A stretch of DNA of 64,000 nucleotides from Sphingomonas baiyangensis. Its GTDB lineage: Bacteria > Pseudomonadota > Alphaproteobacteria > Sphingomonadales > Sphingomonadaceae. A program made the position numbers and the translations under genes. Positions 9,301 through 17,303 of this stretch are shown here, piece by piece (within the stretch, counting starts at the first letter, position 1; each line of letters opens with the position of its first letter). The stretch covers positions 558,001 to 622,000 of the forward strand of contig NZ_SWKR01000001.1 in NCBI RefSeq assembly GCF_005144715.1. Reading direction: 5' to 3'. The notes under the pieces were generated by a model. The model was not told the origin of the DNA. It made no database searches and saw nothing but the letters and a program-made list of their open reading frames with translations.

Positions 9301-9734
9301 TGTTCGCGACCTTGTTCGACGGTGGCGAGGCGCATCTGGCGCTGGTCGATTCGGACGATCCGCTCGAAGCCGGGCTCGAGATCATGGCGCAGCCGCCGGG
9401 CAAAAAGCTGCAATCGCTGACGCTGCTGTCGGGCGGCGAACAGGCACTCACCGCCGTCGCGCTCATCTTCGGCCTGTTCCTCACCAATCCGGCGCCGATC
9501 TGCGTGCTCGACGAGGTCGACGCCCCGCTCGACGACGCCAATATCGACCGTTTCTGCGACCTGCTCGACGCGATGACGCGCGAGACCGATACGCGCTATC
9601 TGATCGTCACGCACAATGCCGTGACGATGAGCCGCATGCACCGGCTGTTCGGCGTCACGATGATCGAGCGCGGCGTCAGCCGGCTGGTCAGCGTCGATCT
9701 GGGCGCCGCCGACGCGCTGCTCGCCGCCGAATAG
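6324..9734 (+). CDS. smc: Chromosome segregation ATPase SMC
   Basis: SMC dimers form the condensin core that organises and segregates the chromosome. The 1136-aa protein has head motifs at both ends: Walker A GPNGCGKS at 31-38, the ABC signature LLSGGEQ at about 1034-1040, and Walker B in ICVLDEVDAP near 1061-1070. Between them run two long Ala/Arg/Glu-rich coiled-coil arms around a hinge at roughly residues 490-620. The length is slightly short for the family but all motifs are intact. No scpA or scpB is adjacent. The coding sequence has an extreme GC bias, which produces long spurious frames on the other strand. Confidence 0.95.
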   Translation: MRITRLRLTGFKSFVDPADLHIAPGLTGVVGPNGCGKSNLLEALRWAMGESSARSLRGAGMEDVIFAGTATRPAREFAEVALHAEGLAGADEEVEVVRRIERGAGSAYRINGRDVRAKDVALLFADAATGAHSPALVSQGRIGAIIAARPAERRAMLEEAAGIAGLHVRRKDAEARLRATEANLERLGSVIADQDARAGALRRQARQAERYRILSDRIRTAEGRMIFARWRDAAAAADLARTEAADADALVAARQAAQATAEHAQETAQRALGDARSAAQAARDAATAAAGHLDALRRERAGVERRLDELTQAARRLAEDRAREGSLASDAAATIARLGDEAKALDRRIADATQRIPALDTVLATAERDARDAEVALAQALAAQAAEAAEVRVAEAARLAAQARHERTRRDAARIDAERATLGDAAPLHSARDAAMTARAAAARNAAAARDALATADAEERGAIEARQRAQATRAQAHADLATLDSEAAALSRATRPGPRERLLDLVRPAPGYERALAAALGDDLEAGRDPAADRHWTGADAQPGDPPPPPGAVPLATQVAAPALLARRLAQTFVVESDDGQPLAAGQRIVTLAGEMRRWDGLIARGSGAAAAERLERLNRLRAIEAARPAAASALDAADAELARIEAAIAGARAAAADARRLLEASDRSEREAARGEDRATTAIERLDAQRTDLDARAARAGADLAEAADELARADAAIAALPDGRATRERVVSLSTDADRRRVTVAVARGDRAALEQALAQDRERHAAALAEAKGWRARAGEAARRIAELVKRGRETDAERARLADRPAQLLAASADAERAARGARDAADTRADAERAAETTLRHAETTARSASEALAEAREARAGAAARAESQDLRRVEMGRVSGERFECPPPLLPERAGFEAVEVGTPADEAAAHERLMAERERIGPVNLIAEAELAELDAARGANAREHDELGEAVTRLRGAIHTLNREGRQRLLAAFEAVDGHFRRLFATLFDGGEAHLALVDSDDPLEAGLEIMAQPPGKKLQSLTLLSGGEQALTAVALIFGLFLTNPAPICVLDEVDAPLDDANIDRFCDLLDAMTRETDTRYLIVTHNAVTMSRMHRLFGVTMIERGVSRLVSVDLGAADALLAAE

Positions 9735-9738
9735 CGCG

Positions 9739-10689
9739 TCAGGCGATCGGCAGGCGCTGGCGGCGCGTCGCCGCGACATAGGCCTGCATCCCGCCGACCG
9801 CCGCCTGCGACAGCGCCATGAAGGCGCGCCGACGGTCGAACGGATCGTCGCTGCGTTCGAGCAGGCCGGCTTCCTGCATCGTCTTGATCCAGCGAAGCGC
9901 CGTCGTCGAAGGCACCTGCGCCGCGATGCACAGGCTCGATACTGATACGCGCGCGCGCTCCAGATGCGCTGCGAACAGGTCGAGCAGCATGTCCCAGGCG
10001 GGATCGGCGAACAGATCGGCGGGGAAGAAGCGCGCGCGGAGGCGGCGTGCGGCGATGGTCGCGCGGATTTCGCCCGCGTCGATCGCGGGCGTCGCTTCGG
10101 CCGGCGGCTGCGCGACGAAGCCCATGCTGCGATCGCGCAGATTGTCGGCGGCGAGCGGCGGCTCGCTTCGCGCCAGCCGCGCCAGCGTCTCGGCGATGCG
10201 GGCCACCTCGGCGTTGAGCGTGCGCAGCCGGTGCTGCTCGGCCTCGCGCGCGGCATCGTGGAGGCGCGGTGCTTCGGTTTGCAACGCCAGAATGGCGGCG
10301 ACGCGATCGAACGGGTCGGGATCGCACAGCAAATGCGCATCTGGATGCGTCAGCCGCGCGGCGACGAGATCGAGCCGGTCGGCGCCGAAACTGGCGATCA
10401 CCGGGATCGCCCGCTCATGCGCCAGCAGATCGATGCCGGTCAGCAGATCCTCGGCCAGCGCGTCGGGCACGCCGGCCAGGTCGATGGCGATCGCCTCGAT
10501 GCGCGGCGTCCTGGCGATCGCGGCGCCGGCTTCGGCCGGGTCGAGCTGCTGCTGGATGCGCGCGCCGGCGGCGGTGCCGGCCTCGACGATGTCGGCGCGG
10601 CCCGAGCCTTCGCATGCGATCACCAGCATCGCACGCTCGTCGCGGCCATCGAAGGCATATACGGTCGGCTCGGCTTCATGTCGCATCAT
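9739..10689 (-). CDS. MarR/winged-helix family regulator with N-terminal sensory-like region
   Basis: The 316-aa protein has a C-terminal winged-helix HTH (about residues 225-310), visible in the segments SLCIAAQVPSTTALRWI and DPFDRRRAFMALS. The latter resembles the wing of MarR-type regulators. The N-terminal 150 residues look like an alpha/beta domain (ERAMLVIACEG, IEAIAIDLAGV, AIPVIASFG) with a receiver-like pattern but no clear phosphoacceptor site, followed by a coiled-coil linker. The start is the ATG at 10689, 8 nt after AGGA; an ATG at 10695 is too close to that site. It converges on smc and is transcribed away from pntB. Its ligand and targets are unknown. Confidence 0.75.
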   Translation of the reverse strand: MMRHEAEPTVYAFDGRDERAMLVIACEGSGRADIVEAGTAAGARIQQQLDPAEAGAAIARTPRIEAIAIDLAGVPDALAEDLLTGIDLLAHERAIPVIASFGADRLDLVAARLTHPDAHLLCDPDPFDRVAAILALQTEAPRLHDAAREAEQHRLRTLNAEVARIAETLARLARSEPPLAADNLRDRSMGFVAQPPAEATPAIDAGEIRATIAARRLRARFFPADLFADPAWDMLLDLFAAHLERARVSVSSLCIAAQVPSTTALRWIKTMQEAGLLERSDDPFDRRRAFMALSQAAVGGMQAYVAATRRQRLPIA

Positions 10690-10738
10690 GCCCATGTTCC
10701 TGTAAGGACCGGGCCGATCATGCGGCAATATACGCAAG

Positions 10739-10746
10739 TTGCGCAA
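10739..10746. promoter_or_regulatory. Octamer palindrome upstream of the MarR-like gene, candidate operator
   Basis: The perfect palindrome TTGCGCAA sits about 50 bp upstream of the MarR-like start, beside an AT-rich TATATT at 10727-10732 on the minus strand. Autoregulation through it would fit the family, but no second half-site of matching spacing is evident, so the call is weak. Confidence 0.25.
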
Positions 10747-10815
10747 TCCGCTGCTGTCAAATCGGATCGAAAGAATTGAGCTGCGCGCTATTTTCGGTCC
10801 GAAACGGCTATGTTC

Positions 10816-12333
10816 TCAATCGAGCGCCTTCACGATTTCCTCGACCATCTTTTTCGCGTCGGCAAGCAGCATCATCGTGTTGTCGCGATAGAACACGTCG
10901 TTGTCGACGCCGGCATAGCCCACGCCGCCCATCGATCGCTTGATGAACAGCACGGTCTTGGCCTTCTCGACGTCGAGCACGGGCATGCCGTAGATCGGCG
11001 AGCTCTTGTCGGTCTTGGCGGCGGGGTTGGTCACGTCGTTGGCGCCGATGACGAAGGCGACGTCGGTCTGCGCGAACTCCGAATTGATGTCCTCGAGCTC
11101 GAACACCTCGTCATAGGGGACATTGGCCTCGGCGAGCAGTACGTTCATGTGGCCGGGCATGCGGCCGGCAACGGGATGGATGGCGTATTTGACGCGCACG
11201 CCATGTTCCTTGAGCTTGTCGCCCATCTCGCGCAGCACATGCTGCGCCTGCGCCACCGCCATGCCGTAGCCGGGGACGATGATGACCTGTTCGGCCTGCT
11301 GCATCAGGAACGCGGCATCATCGGCCGAGCCGCGCTTCCACGGGCGCTGCTCCTTCGCTTCTCCACCCCCTGCCGCCGCCTCGGCACCGAAGCCGCCGGC
11401 GATGACCGAGAGGAAGCTGCGGTTCATCGCGCGGCACATGATGTAGCTGAGGATCGCGCCCGAGCTGCCCACCAGCGCGCCGGTGATGATCATCGCGCTG
11501 TTCTCGAGCGTGAAGCCCATCGCGGCGGCCGCCCAGCCCGAATAGCTGTTGAGCATCGAGACGACGACGGGCATGTCCGCCCCGCCGATGGGAATGATAA
11601 GCAGGAACCCGATCGCGAAGGCGAGCACCAGCAGCACCCAGAACGGCCAGCCGTCCTGCGTATGCGCGAACTGCGCGACGAGAATGAGGATCGCGGCGAG
11701 CGTACCGAGGTTGATGAGGTGGCGCGCGGGCAGCAGGATGGGCTTGCCCGACATGTTGCCGTTGAGCTTGAGAAACGCAATCACCGAGCCTGAGAAGGTG
11801 ATCGCGCCGATCGCCGCACCCAGCCCCATCTCGACCTTGCTGACCGGATTGATGACGGCGAAGGGCTGGCCGATCATCGGCACCACCATGTCGGCGATGC
11901 CGAACGCCATTGGGTTGAGATAGGCCGCGACCGCGACGAGCACCGCGGCCAGGCCGACAAGGCTGTGGAACGCGGCGACGAGCTGCGGCATCGCCGTCAT
12001 CGCGATCCGCCGCGCGGTGACGATGCCAATCACCGCGCCGACACCGATCGCGGCGAGGATTTCGAGCATCGCGACGATGTCGATCCGGGCGAACAGCGGC
12101 CCGGTAGCGACAACGCTACCTTGGGGTCCTTCGAGCACCAGGCCGACGCCCTGCATCGGCAGATGCGTCACCAGCGTCGTCACGACCGCGATGGCCATGC
12201 CGATCATGCCGAACCGGTTGCCGCGCTGGCTCGTCGCCGGCGACGACAGCCCGCGCAGCGCCAGGATGAAGCATACGCCCGCCACCAGATAGGCCAGCGC
12301 CGCGAACGAATTGCCGGCGGTTACGTGCTCCAT
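10816..12333 (-). CDS. pntB: NAD(P) transhydrogenase subunit beta
   Basis: PntB is the NADP-binding and proton-channel subunit of the membrane transhydrogenase, which uses proton entry to drive hydride transfer from NADH to NADP+. The 505-aa protein starts at MEHVTAGNSF and has about eight or nine transmembrane helices up to residue 300. A cytoplasmic NADP-binding domain III follows, with the dinucleotide-fold motif VPGYGMAVAQAQ at about 345-356, RMPGHMNVLLAEANVPYDEV, and the conserved GANDVTNPAA. It is the last gene of the pnt operon, 59 bp after pntAB; that gap contains a short palindromic repeat. Confidence 0.96.
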   Translation of the reverse strand: MEHVTAGNSFAALAYLVAGVCFILALRGLSSPATSQRGNRFGMIGMAIAVVTTLVTHLPMQGVGLVLEGPQGSVVATGPLFARIDIVAMLEILAAIGVGAVIGIVTARRIAMTAMPQLVAAFHSLVGLAAVLVAVAAYLNPMAFGIADMVVPMIGQPFAVINPVSKVEMGLGAAIGAITFSGSVIAFLKLNGNMSGKPILLPARHLINLGTLAAILILVAQFAHTQDGWPFWVLLVLAFAIGFLLIIPIGGADMPVVVSMLNSYSGWAAAAMGFTLENSAMIITGALVGSSGAILSYIMCRAMNRSFLSVIAGGFGAEAAAGGGEAKEQRPWKRGSADDAAFLMQQAEQVIIVPGYGMAVAQAQHVLREMGDKLKEHGVRVKYAIHPVAGRMPGHMNVLLAEANVPYDEVFELEDINSEFAQTDVAFVIGANDVTNPAAKTDKSSPIYGMPVLDVEKAKTVLFIKRSMGGVGYAGVDNDVFYRDNTMMLLADAKKMVEEIVKALD

Positions 12334-12351
12334 CCCTCGACCCCTCTCGTC

Positions 12352-12372
12352 ACCCCGGCTTAGCGCCGGGGT
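12352..12372. repeat. Short dispersed-type palindrome in the pntAB-pntB gap
   Basis: ACCCCGGC at 12352-12359 and GCCGGGGT at 12365-12372 form an 8-bp perfect stem with a 5-nt loop. The flanks (GTC before, CC after) resemble the REP-like palindromes scattered through many alphaproteobacterial genomes. There is no T-run, so a terminator is unlikely; it could stabilise or process the pnt mRNA. Confidence 0.55.
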
Positions 12373-12392
12373 CCCGCTTCTTCTTCTCGGTG

Positions 12393-12695
12393 CTAGTGCT
12401 TGGCCGGCGCCGCCGGCCGTTCCTTCTTCTTGTACATCGCCAGCATCCGGCTGGTGACGGCGAAGCCGCCGAAGATGTTGATGCTCGCCAGCACCACGGC
12501 GATCAGCCCCAGCCATTTCGACACCGCGAACCCCGCTGCCGCCGCCGCCACCAGCGCGCCGACGATGATGACGCTCGAGATCGCATTGGTCACCGCCATC
12601 AGCGGCGTGTGCAGCGCCGGCGTCACCGACCAGACGACATAATAGCCGACGAAGCACGCCAGCACGAAGATCGACAGGATGCTGATGAAGTCCAT
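12393..12695 (-). CDS. pntAB: NAD(P) transhydrogenase subunit alpha part 2 (membrane subunit)
   Basis: This 100-aa protein is the C-terminal membrane portion of the alpha subunit, encoded separately as is usual in alphaproteobacteria. It has three hydrophobic helices, beginning MDFISILSIFVLACFVGYY, and ends in a Lys-rich cytoplasmic tail (MYKKKER). The start is the ATG at 12695. Its ribosome binding site overlaps the stop codon (TAG at 12702-12700) of the upstream DUF559 gene, so the inserted gene now ends right at the translation start of pntAB. Confidence 0.93.
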   Translation of the reverse strand: MDFISILSIFVLACFVGYYVVWSVTPALHTPLMAVTNAISSVIIVGALVAAAAAGFAVSKWLGLIAVVLASINIFGGFAVTSRMLAMYKKKERPAAPAKH

Positions 12696-12699
12696 GAGC

Positions 12700-13164
12700 C
12701 TACCTTTCATCCTCCCCGGCACGGGGAGGGGGACCATGCGCAGCATGGTGGAGGGGGGCCGCCGCCGACGCAACGATCATTCGGACCACAGCGTCGATGT
12801 CACATAGCACATCGCGCGCAGGCACGCGGTACAACCGATAGCGGTTCGTGCGAAGAAACCGGTCGCGCTCGATGTCGCGCGCGGGCCTGTCGGCCCGGTC
12901 GTGCGCCTCTCCATCGACCTCGACGCAAAGGCGCGCGGACGCGGCGTAGAAGTCGATTACATACGGGCCGATCGGGTGCTGGCGGCGAAAACGAAGGCGT
13001 GCGCGGCTGCCGCAGAGCGCTTGCCAGAGCAATATTTCAGGGTAGCTCATATCGCGGCGCAGCTTCCGCGCGATCGACACCTCCGGGCGGAGAACCCGCG
13101 GCACGCCCCCTCCACCGCGCTTCGCGCGGTCCCCCTCCCCGTTCCGGGGAGGATTTGGGCTCAC
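12700..13164 (-). CDS. DUF559 (Vsr-fold) endonuclease-domain protein inserted in the pnt operon
   Basis: The 154-aa protein has a DUF559 domain at about residues 28-130, a PD-(D/E)XK-type fold related to very-short-patch repair endonucleases. Candidate catalytic residues are Asp71 (VIDFY), Glu82 and Asp84 (VEVDGEAH), with His88. Residues 5-20 and about 136-151 are encoded by the two inverted repeat copies that flank the gene, which gives Pro/Gly/Arg-rich ends unrelated to the nuclease fold. The GTG start at 13164 overlaps the stop of the PH-domain gene (GTGA), and the stop lies in the pntAB ribosome binding site. The function is unknown; a mobile-cassette gene is likely. Confidence 0.8.
   Translation of the reverse strand: MSPNPPRNGEGDRAKRGGGGVPRVLRPEVSIARKLRRDMSYPEILLWQALCGSRARLRFRRQHPIGPYVIDFYAASARLCVEVDGEAHDRADRPARDIERDRFLRTNRYRLYRVPARDVLCDIDAVVRMIVASAAAPLHHAAHGPPPRAGEDER
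12711..12759 (-). repeat. Two-hairpin repeat, copy A (left boundary of the DUF559 cassette)
   Basis: The unit holds two 7-bp stems: CCTCCCC/GGGGAGG with a 5-nt loop (12711-12729) and ACCATGC/GCATGGT with a 3-nt loop (12733-12749), followed by GGAGGGGGGC. It lies inverted relative to copies B and C and encodes the C-terminal residues of the DUF559 protein. Confidence 0.8.
13105..13152 (+). repeat. Two-hairpin repeat, copy B (right boundary of the DUF559 cassette)
   Basis: It has the same architecture as copy A in the opposite orientation: GCCCCCTCC, a stem ACCGCGC/GCGCGGT with a 3-nt loop, then CCTCCCC/GGGGAGG around GTTCC. Both arms of the first stem differ from copy A at matching positions, so pairing is preserved. 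It encodes the N-terminal residues of the DUF559 protein. Confidence 0.8.
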
Positions 13165-13532
13165 CGCCCACCCCCCAATATGTGCCGCGCCAACACCTGC
13201 TGCACCGCGACGATGTTCGACCCCGCCGAAACCTTAACCTCAAGCGGCTCGTCGGTGCCCGTGATCCAGATCGCCAGATCGGCGTCCATGTCGAAGGTGC
13301 CCGCGCGCTCGATCGACCAGCGCGTGATCGAGCGATAGGGCACGCTCTCGATCTCGACCTTGCGGCCCGTCAACCCCTGCACATTGACCGTGCACAGCCG
13401 CAAATTGGTGAGGAACACGATATCGCGGATCGTCTTGAAGGCGATCAGCACCTGCTCGCCTTCGATCAGCACCGGCGCATATTCGCGCGCGACGCTCGCG
13501 GCGCTCGTCTCGGTGGCGTTAAACAGCCCCAT
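13161..13532 (-). CDS. Bacterial PH-domain protein
   Basis: The 123-aa protein is a single bacterial pleckstrin-homology-like domain, with beta-rich segments such as VLIAFKTIRDIVFLTNLRLC and the YRSITRWSIERAGTFD stretch typical of the family. No signal peptide or membrane helix is visible, so it is probably cytoplasmic. Its place in the pnt operon, between pntAA (19 bp upstream) and pntAB, recurs in sphingomonads and suggests a link with the transhydrogenase, but no biochemical role is known to me. Its stop overlaps the GTG of the DUF559 gene. Confidence 0.75.
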   Translation of the reverse strand: MGLFNATETSAASVAREYAPVLIEGEQVLIAFKTIRDIVFLTNLRLCTVNVQGLTGRKVEIESVPYRSITRWSIERAGTFDMDADLAIWITGTDEPLEVKVSAGSNIVAVQQVLARHILGGGR

Positions 13533-13551
13533 CAGCGCGCGCCGGCGCCGG

Positions 13552-14679
13552 TCACGACAGCAGCCGCGCGTGCACCACCTGCCCGCCGCGCGTCAGGCGG
13601 ATCGCGTCGCCGATCTCGTCGCCATCGGGCAGCGCGGGGCGGCCGGCATCCTTGTCCCAATGCGCCGACAGGAAATTGTAGAGGTTGCGCGCGAACAGCG
13701 CCGATGCGTCGGCGGCGAGCCGGCTGGCGACGTTGCGATGGCCCACGATCTTCACGCCGTGCCGCTCGACCGTCTCGCCCGCCACCGCGCCCTCGACATT
13801 GCCGCCCTGATCGACCGCGAGGTCGACGATCACGCTGCCCGGCCGCATCGAGGCGACCTGCGCGTCGCTCACCAGCCGCGGCGCCGCACGGCCGGGGATG
13901 AGCGCCGTGGTGATGACGATATCCTGCTTGGCGATGTGCGACGAGACGAGCTCGGCCTGCGCGGCCTTGTAGGCGTCGCTCATCTCGGTGGCATAGCCGC
14001 CACTGCCCTCGCCTTCGATGCCCTGCACCGCCTCGACGAAGATCGGCTTGGCGCCGAGCGACAGGATCTGTTCCTTCGTCGCCGAGCGTACGTCGGTCGC
14101 CGATACCTGCGCGCCCAGCCGGCGTGCCGTCGCGATCGCCTGCAAGCCGGCGACGCCCACGCCCATCACGAACACGCGCGCGGCCGAGATCGTGCCGGCG
14201 GCGGTCATCATCATCGGGAAGGCACGGCCATATTCGGCCGCCGCGTCGAGCACCGCCTTGTAGCCGGCGAGGTTCGACTGCGAGGAAAGAATGTCCATCG
14301 ACTGCGCGCGCGTGATGCGCGGCATCCATTCCATCGCCATCGCCTCGGCGCCGAGCGCGGCATAGCGATCGACACGCGCGCGCTGGCCGAAGGGATCGAG
14401 CCCCGCGACGATCCACGCGCCGGGCTTGAGGCCGGCAAGCGTATCGGGATCGGGGCCCTGCACGCCGAGCACGATATCGGCATCGGCGAGCACCGCCGCG
14501 CGGTCGCCCACGCTGGCACCGGCGTCGCGATAGGCGGCATCGTCGATCGACGCGGCCAATCCCGCGCCCGCCTCGACGGCGATATCGGCGCCGAGCTGTG
14601 CGAACTTCTTCGCCGTTTCGGGCGATGCTGCGACACGCCGCTCCCCCGCGGCGGTTTCGCGGAGGACGGCGATGCGCAC
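13552..14679 (-). CDS. pntAA: NAD(P) transhydrogenase subunit alpha part 1
   Basis: This 375-aa soluble subunit binds NAD(H) on the cytoplasmic side. It belongs to the alanine dehydrogenase/PNT family: the N-terminal MRIAVLRETAAGERRVAASPE opening, the QSNLAGYKAV stretch near 135-144, and a Rossmann nucleotide loop in FVMGVGVAGLQAIATA at about 168-183. The C-terminal membrane part is a separate gene (pntAB), as usual for split alpha subunits. It follows the small oxidase-subunit gene after 2 bp and is the first large gene of the operon. Confidence 0.95.
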   Translation of the reverse strand: MRIAVLRETAAGERRVAASPETAKKFAQLGADIAVEAGAGLAASIDDAAYRDAGASVGDRAAVLADADIVLGVQGPDPDTLAGLKPGAWIVAGLDPFGQRARVDRYAALGAEAMAMEWMPRITRAQSMDILSSQSNLAGYKAVLDAAAEYGRAFPMMMTAAGTISAARVFVMGVGVAGLQAIATARRLGAQVSATDVRSATKEQILSLGAKPIFVEAVQGIEGEGSGGYATEMSDAYKAAQAELVSSHIAKQDIVITTALIPGRAAPRLVSDAQVASMRPGSVIVDLAVDQGGNVEGAVAGETVERHGVKIVGHRNVASRLAADASALFARNLYNFLSAHWDKDAGRPALPDGDEIGDAIRLTRGGQVVHARLLS

Positions 14680-14681
14680 GA

Positions 14682-14819
14682 TCAGGTAGCGATCAGCCAG
14701 ATGACGGCGGCAGTGACCACCACCGTAATCCCGGTGCCGAGCTTCAGGAAGCGCATGAAGCCGGCAAAGGTATCGTCGCGCAGCGGCGTTTCGGCATGGT
14801 CGGCCTGGTGTTCGGCCAT
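14682..14819 (-). CDS. aa3-type cytochrome c oxidase subunit IV-like peptide
   Basis: The 45-aa peptide starts MAEHQADHAETPLRDDTFAGF and ends in one membrane helix (LKLGTGITVVVTAAVIWLIAT). This matches the bacterial aa3 oxidase subunit IV family, small single-helix proteins. The ATG at 14819 is preceded by GGGAG about 10 nt upstream; a longer in-frame extension has no family features. It sits 2 bp before pntAA and is the likely first gene of the transhydrogenase operon, rather than near oxidase genes. Confidence 0.8.
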   Translation of the reverse strand: MAEHQADHAETPLRDDTFAGFMRFLKLGTGITVVVTAAVIWLIAT

Positions 14820-14949
14820 CGAAGCAATTCTCCCAAGATGTCGCCTATCCTTAATCATGCGCCCCCGGCTGCGGCAAGCCGGATTTGCCGGCATCCGGCA
14901 GCGCACGCCGCGTCTTTAAGCGCATCTTCACCCGCGCGCTTTAGCCCGG

Positions 14950-16428
<1,479 letters not shown>

Positions 16429-16444
16429 GCCGGGCTTACGCCGC

Positions 16445-16498
16445 GCACCCCTCCACCACCCGCTGCGCGTGCAGTCCCCCTCCCCGTTCCGGGGAGGT
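16445..16498 (+). repeat. Two-hairpin repeat, solo copy C
   Basis: This is a third copy of the unit that bounds the DUF559 cassette, in the orientation of copy B, here without any nuclease gene. The CCTCCCC-GTTCC-GGGGAGG hairpin is perfect, while the first stem is degenerate. It lies between the sigma-54 activator and the SDR gene, so the repeat disperses independently of the nuclease. Confidence 0.75.
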
Positions 16499-16515
16499 GC
16501 GTGTAGGGTGCGCGA

Positions 16516-17247
16516 ATGGACTTCACCCGCCGCACCGCACTCGTCACCGGCGCCGCATCGGGCATCGGCCTCGCCACCGCGCGACTGCTCGCCGGGGCGG
16601 GCGCGCGGATCGTCGCCATCGACCTGAACCGTGACGCGCTCGCGGCGGCATTGCCCGAGGCGATGTGCCATGTCGGCGACGTCGCCGATCCTAACTTCTG
16701 GGCGAACCTCGTGCTGCCGCCGCTCGATCATGTCGTCGTCAATGCTGGCGTCGCGGGCGCGGCGCCGATCGTGACGATGGACTTCGCCGAGTGGCGGCGC
16801 ATCCTCGGCGTCAATCTCGACGGCGCGTTCCTCACGCTCGCGGCGGGGCTGCGTGCGCTGCGCGACGGCGGCAGCATCGTCGCGGTCGCATCGGCTGCAG
16901 GGATCAAGGCCGAGCCGGGCATCGCCGCCTATGGCGCATCGAAGGCCGGGCTGCTCCAGCTGATGCGCGTGGCTGCCAAGGAAAGCGCATCGCGGCGCAT
17001 CCGCGTCAATGCCATCGCGCCCGCCGGCGTCGAGACGCCGGTGTGGGACGCGGTGCCGATGTTCGCCGATCGCGCCGCCGCGATCGGCCGCGACGCCGCC
17101 TTCGCCGAACTCGCGGCACTTGCGACGCCGCTCGGCCGCTACGCCACCGCTGACGAGGTCGCGCGCCAGATCGCCTTCCTGCTGGGCGACGAGGCGGCAC
17201 TCGTCACCGGCAGCGTGCTGGTGAGCGACGGCGGCTATCTGCTCTGA
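16516..17247 (+). CDS. Short-chain dehydrogenase/reductase (SDR)
   Basis: This classical 243-aa SDR has the cofactor motif TGAASGIG at 11-18, NAG in VVVNAGVAG near 75-79, the catalytic Ser around 126 and the YxxxK pair Tyr139/Lys143 in AAYGASKAG. Asp37 after the second beta strand favours NAD(H) over NADP(H). The C-terminal SGGYLL-like motif is present as DGGYLL. The substrate cannot be assigned. It starts 18 bp after repeat copy C and is followed by the Gfo/Idh/MocA oxidoreductase after 56 bp; the two may form one carbohydrate-related unit. Confidence 0.88.
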   Translation: MDFTRRTALVTGAASGIGLATARLLAGAGARIVAIDLNRDALAAALPEAMCHVGDVADPNFWANLVLPPLDHVVVNAGVAGAAPIVTMDFAEWRRILGVNLDGAFLTLAAGLRALRDGGSIVAVASAAGIKAEPGIAAYGASKAGLLQLMRVAAKESASRRIRVNAIAPAGVETPVWDAVPMFADRAAAIGRDAAFAELAALATPLGRYATADEVARQIAFLLGDEAALVTGSVLVSDGGYLL

Positions 17248-17303
17248 GGGAACCCGCCCCGGCCTCGGGCGCTTGCCCAACAAAGCCAGCCGGGAGCGCC
17301 TGC

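Noticed and set aside
7859..9541. A 560-residue Ser/Arg/Ala-rich minus-strand frame opposite smc
   Set aside because: It mirrors the Ala/Arg/Glu coiled-coil codons of smc and has no start context or family features.
10727..10760. A TTGACA / TATATT pair on the minus strand upstream of the MarR-like gene
   Set aside because: The spacing is 22 bp, too long for a sigma-70 promoter, so I kept only the palindrome as a weak candidate.
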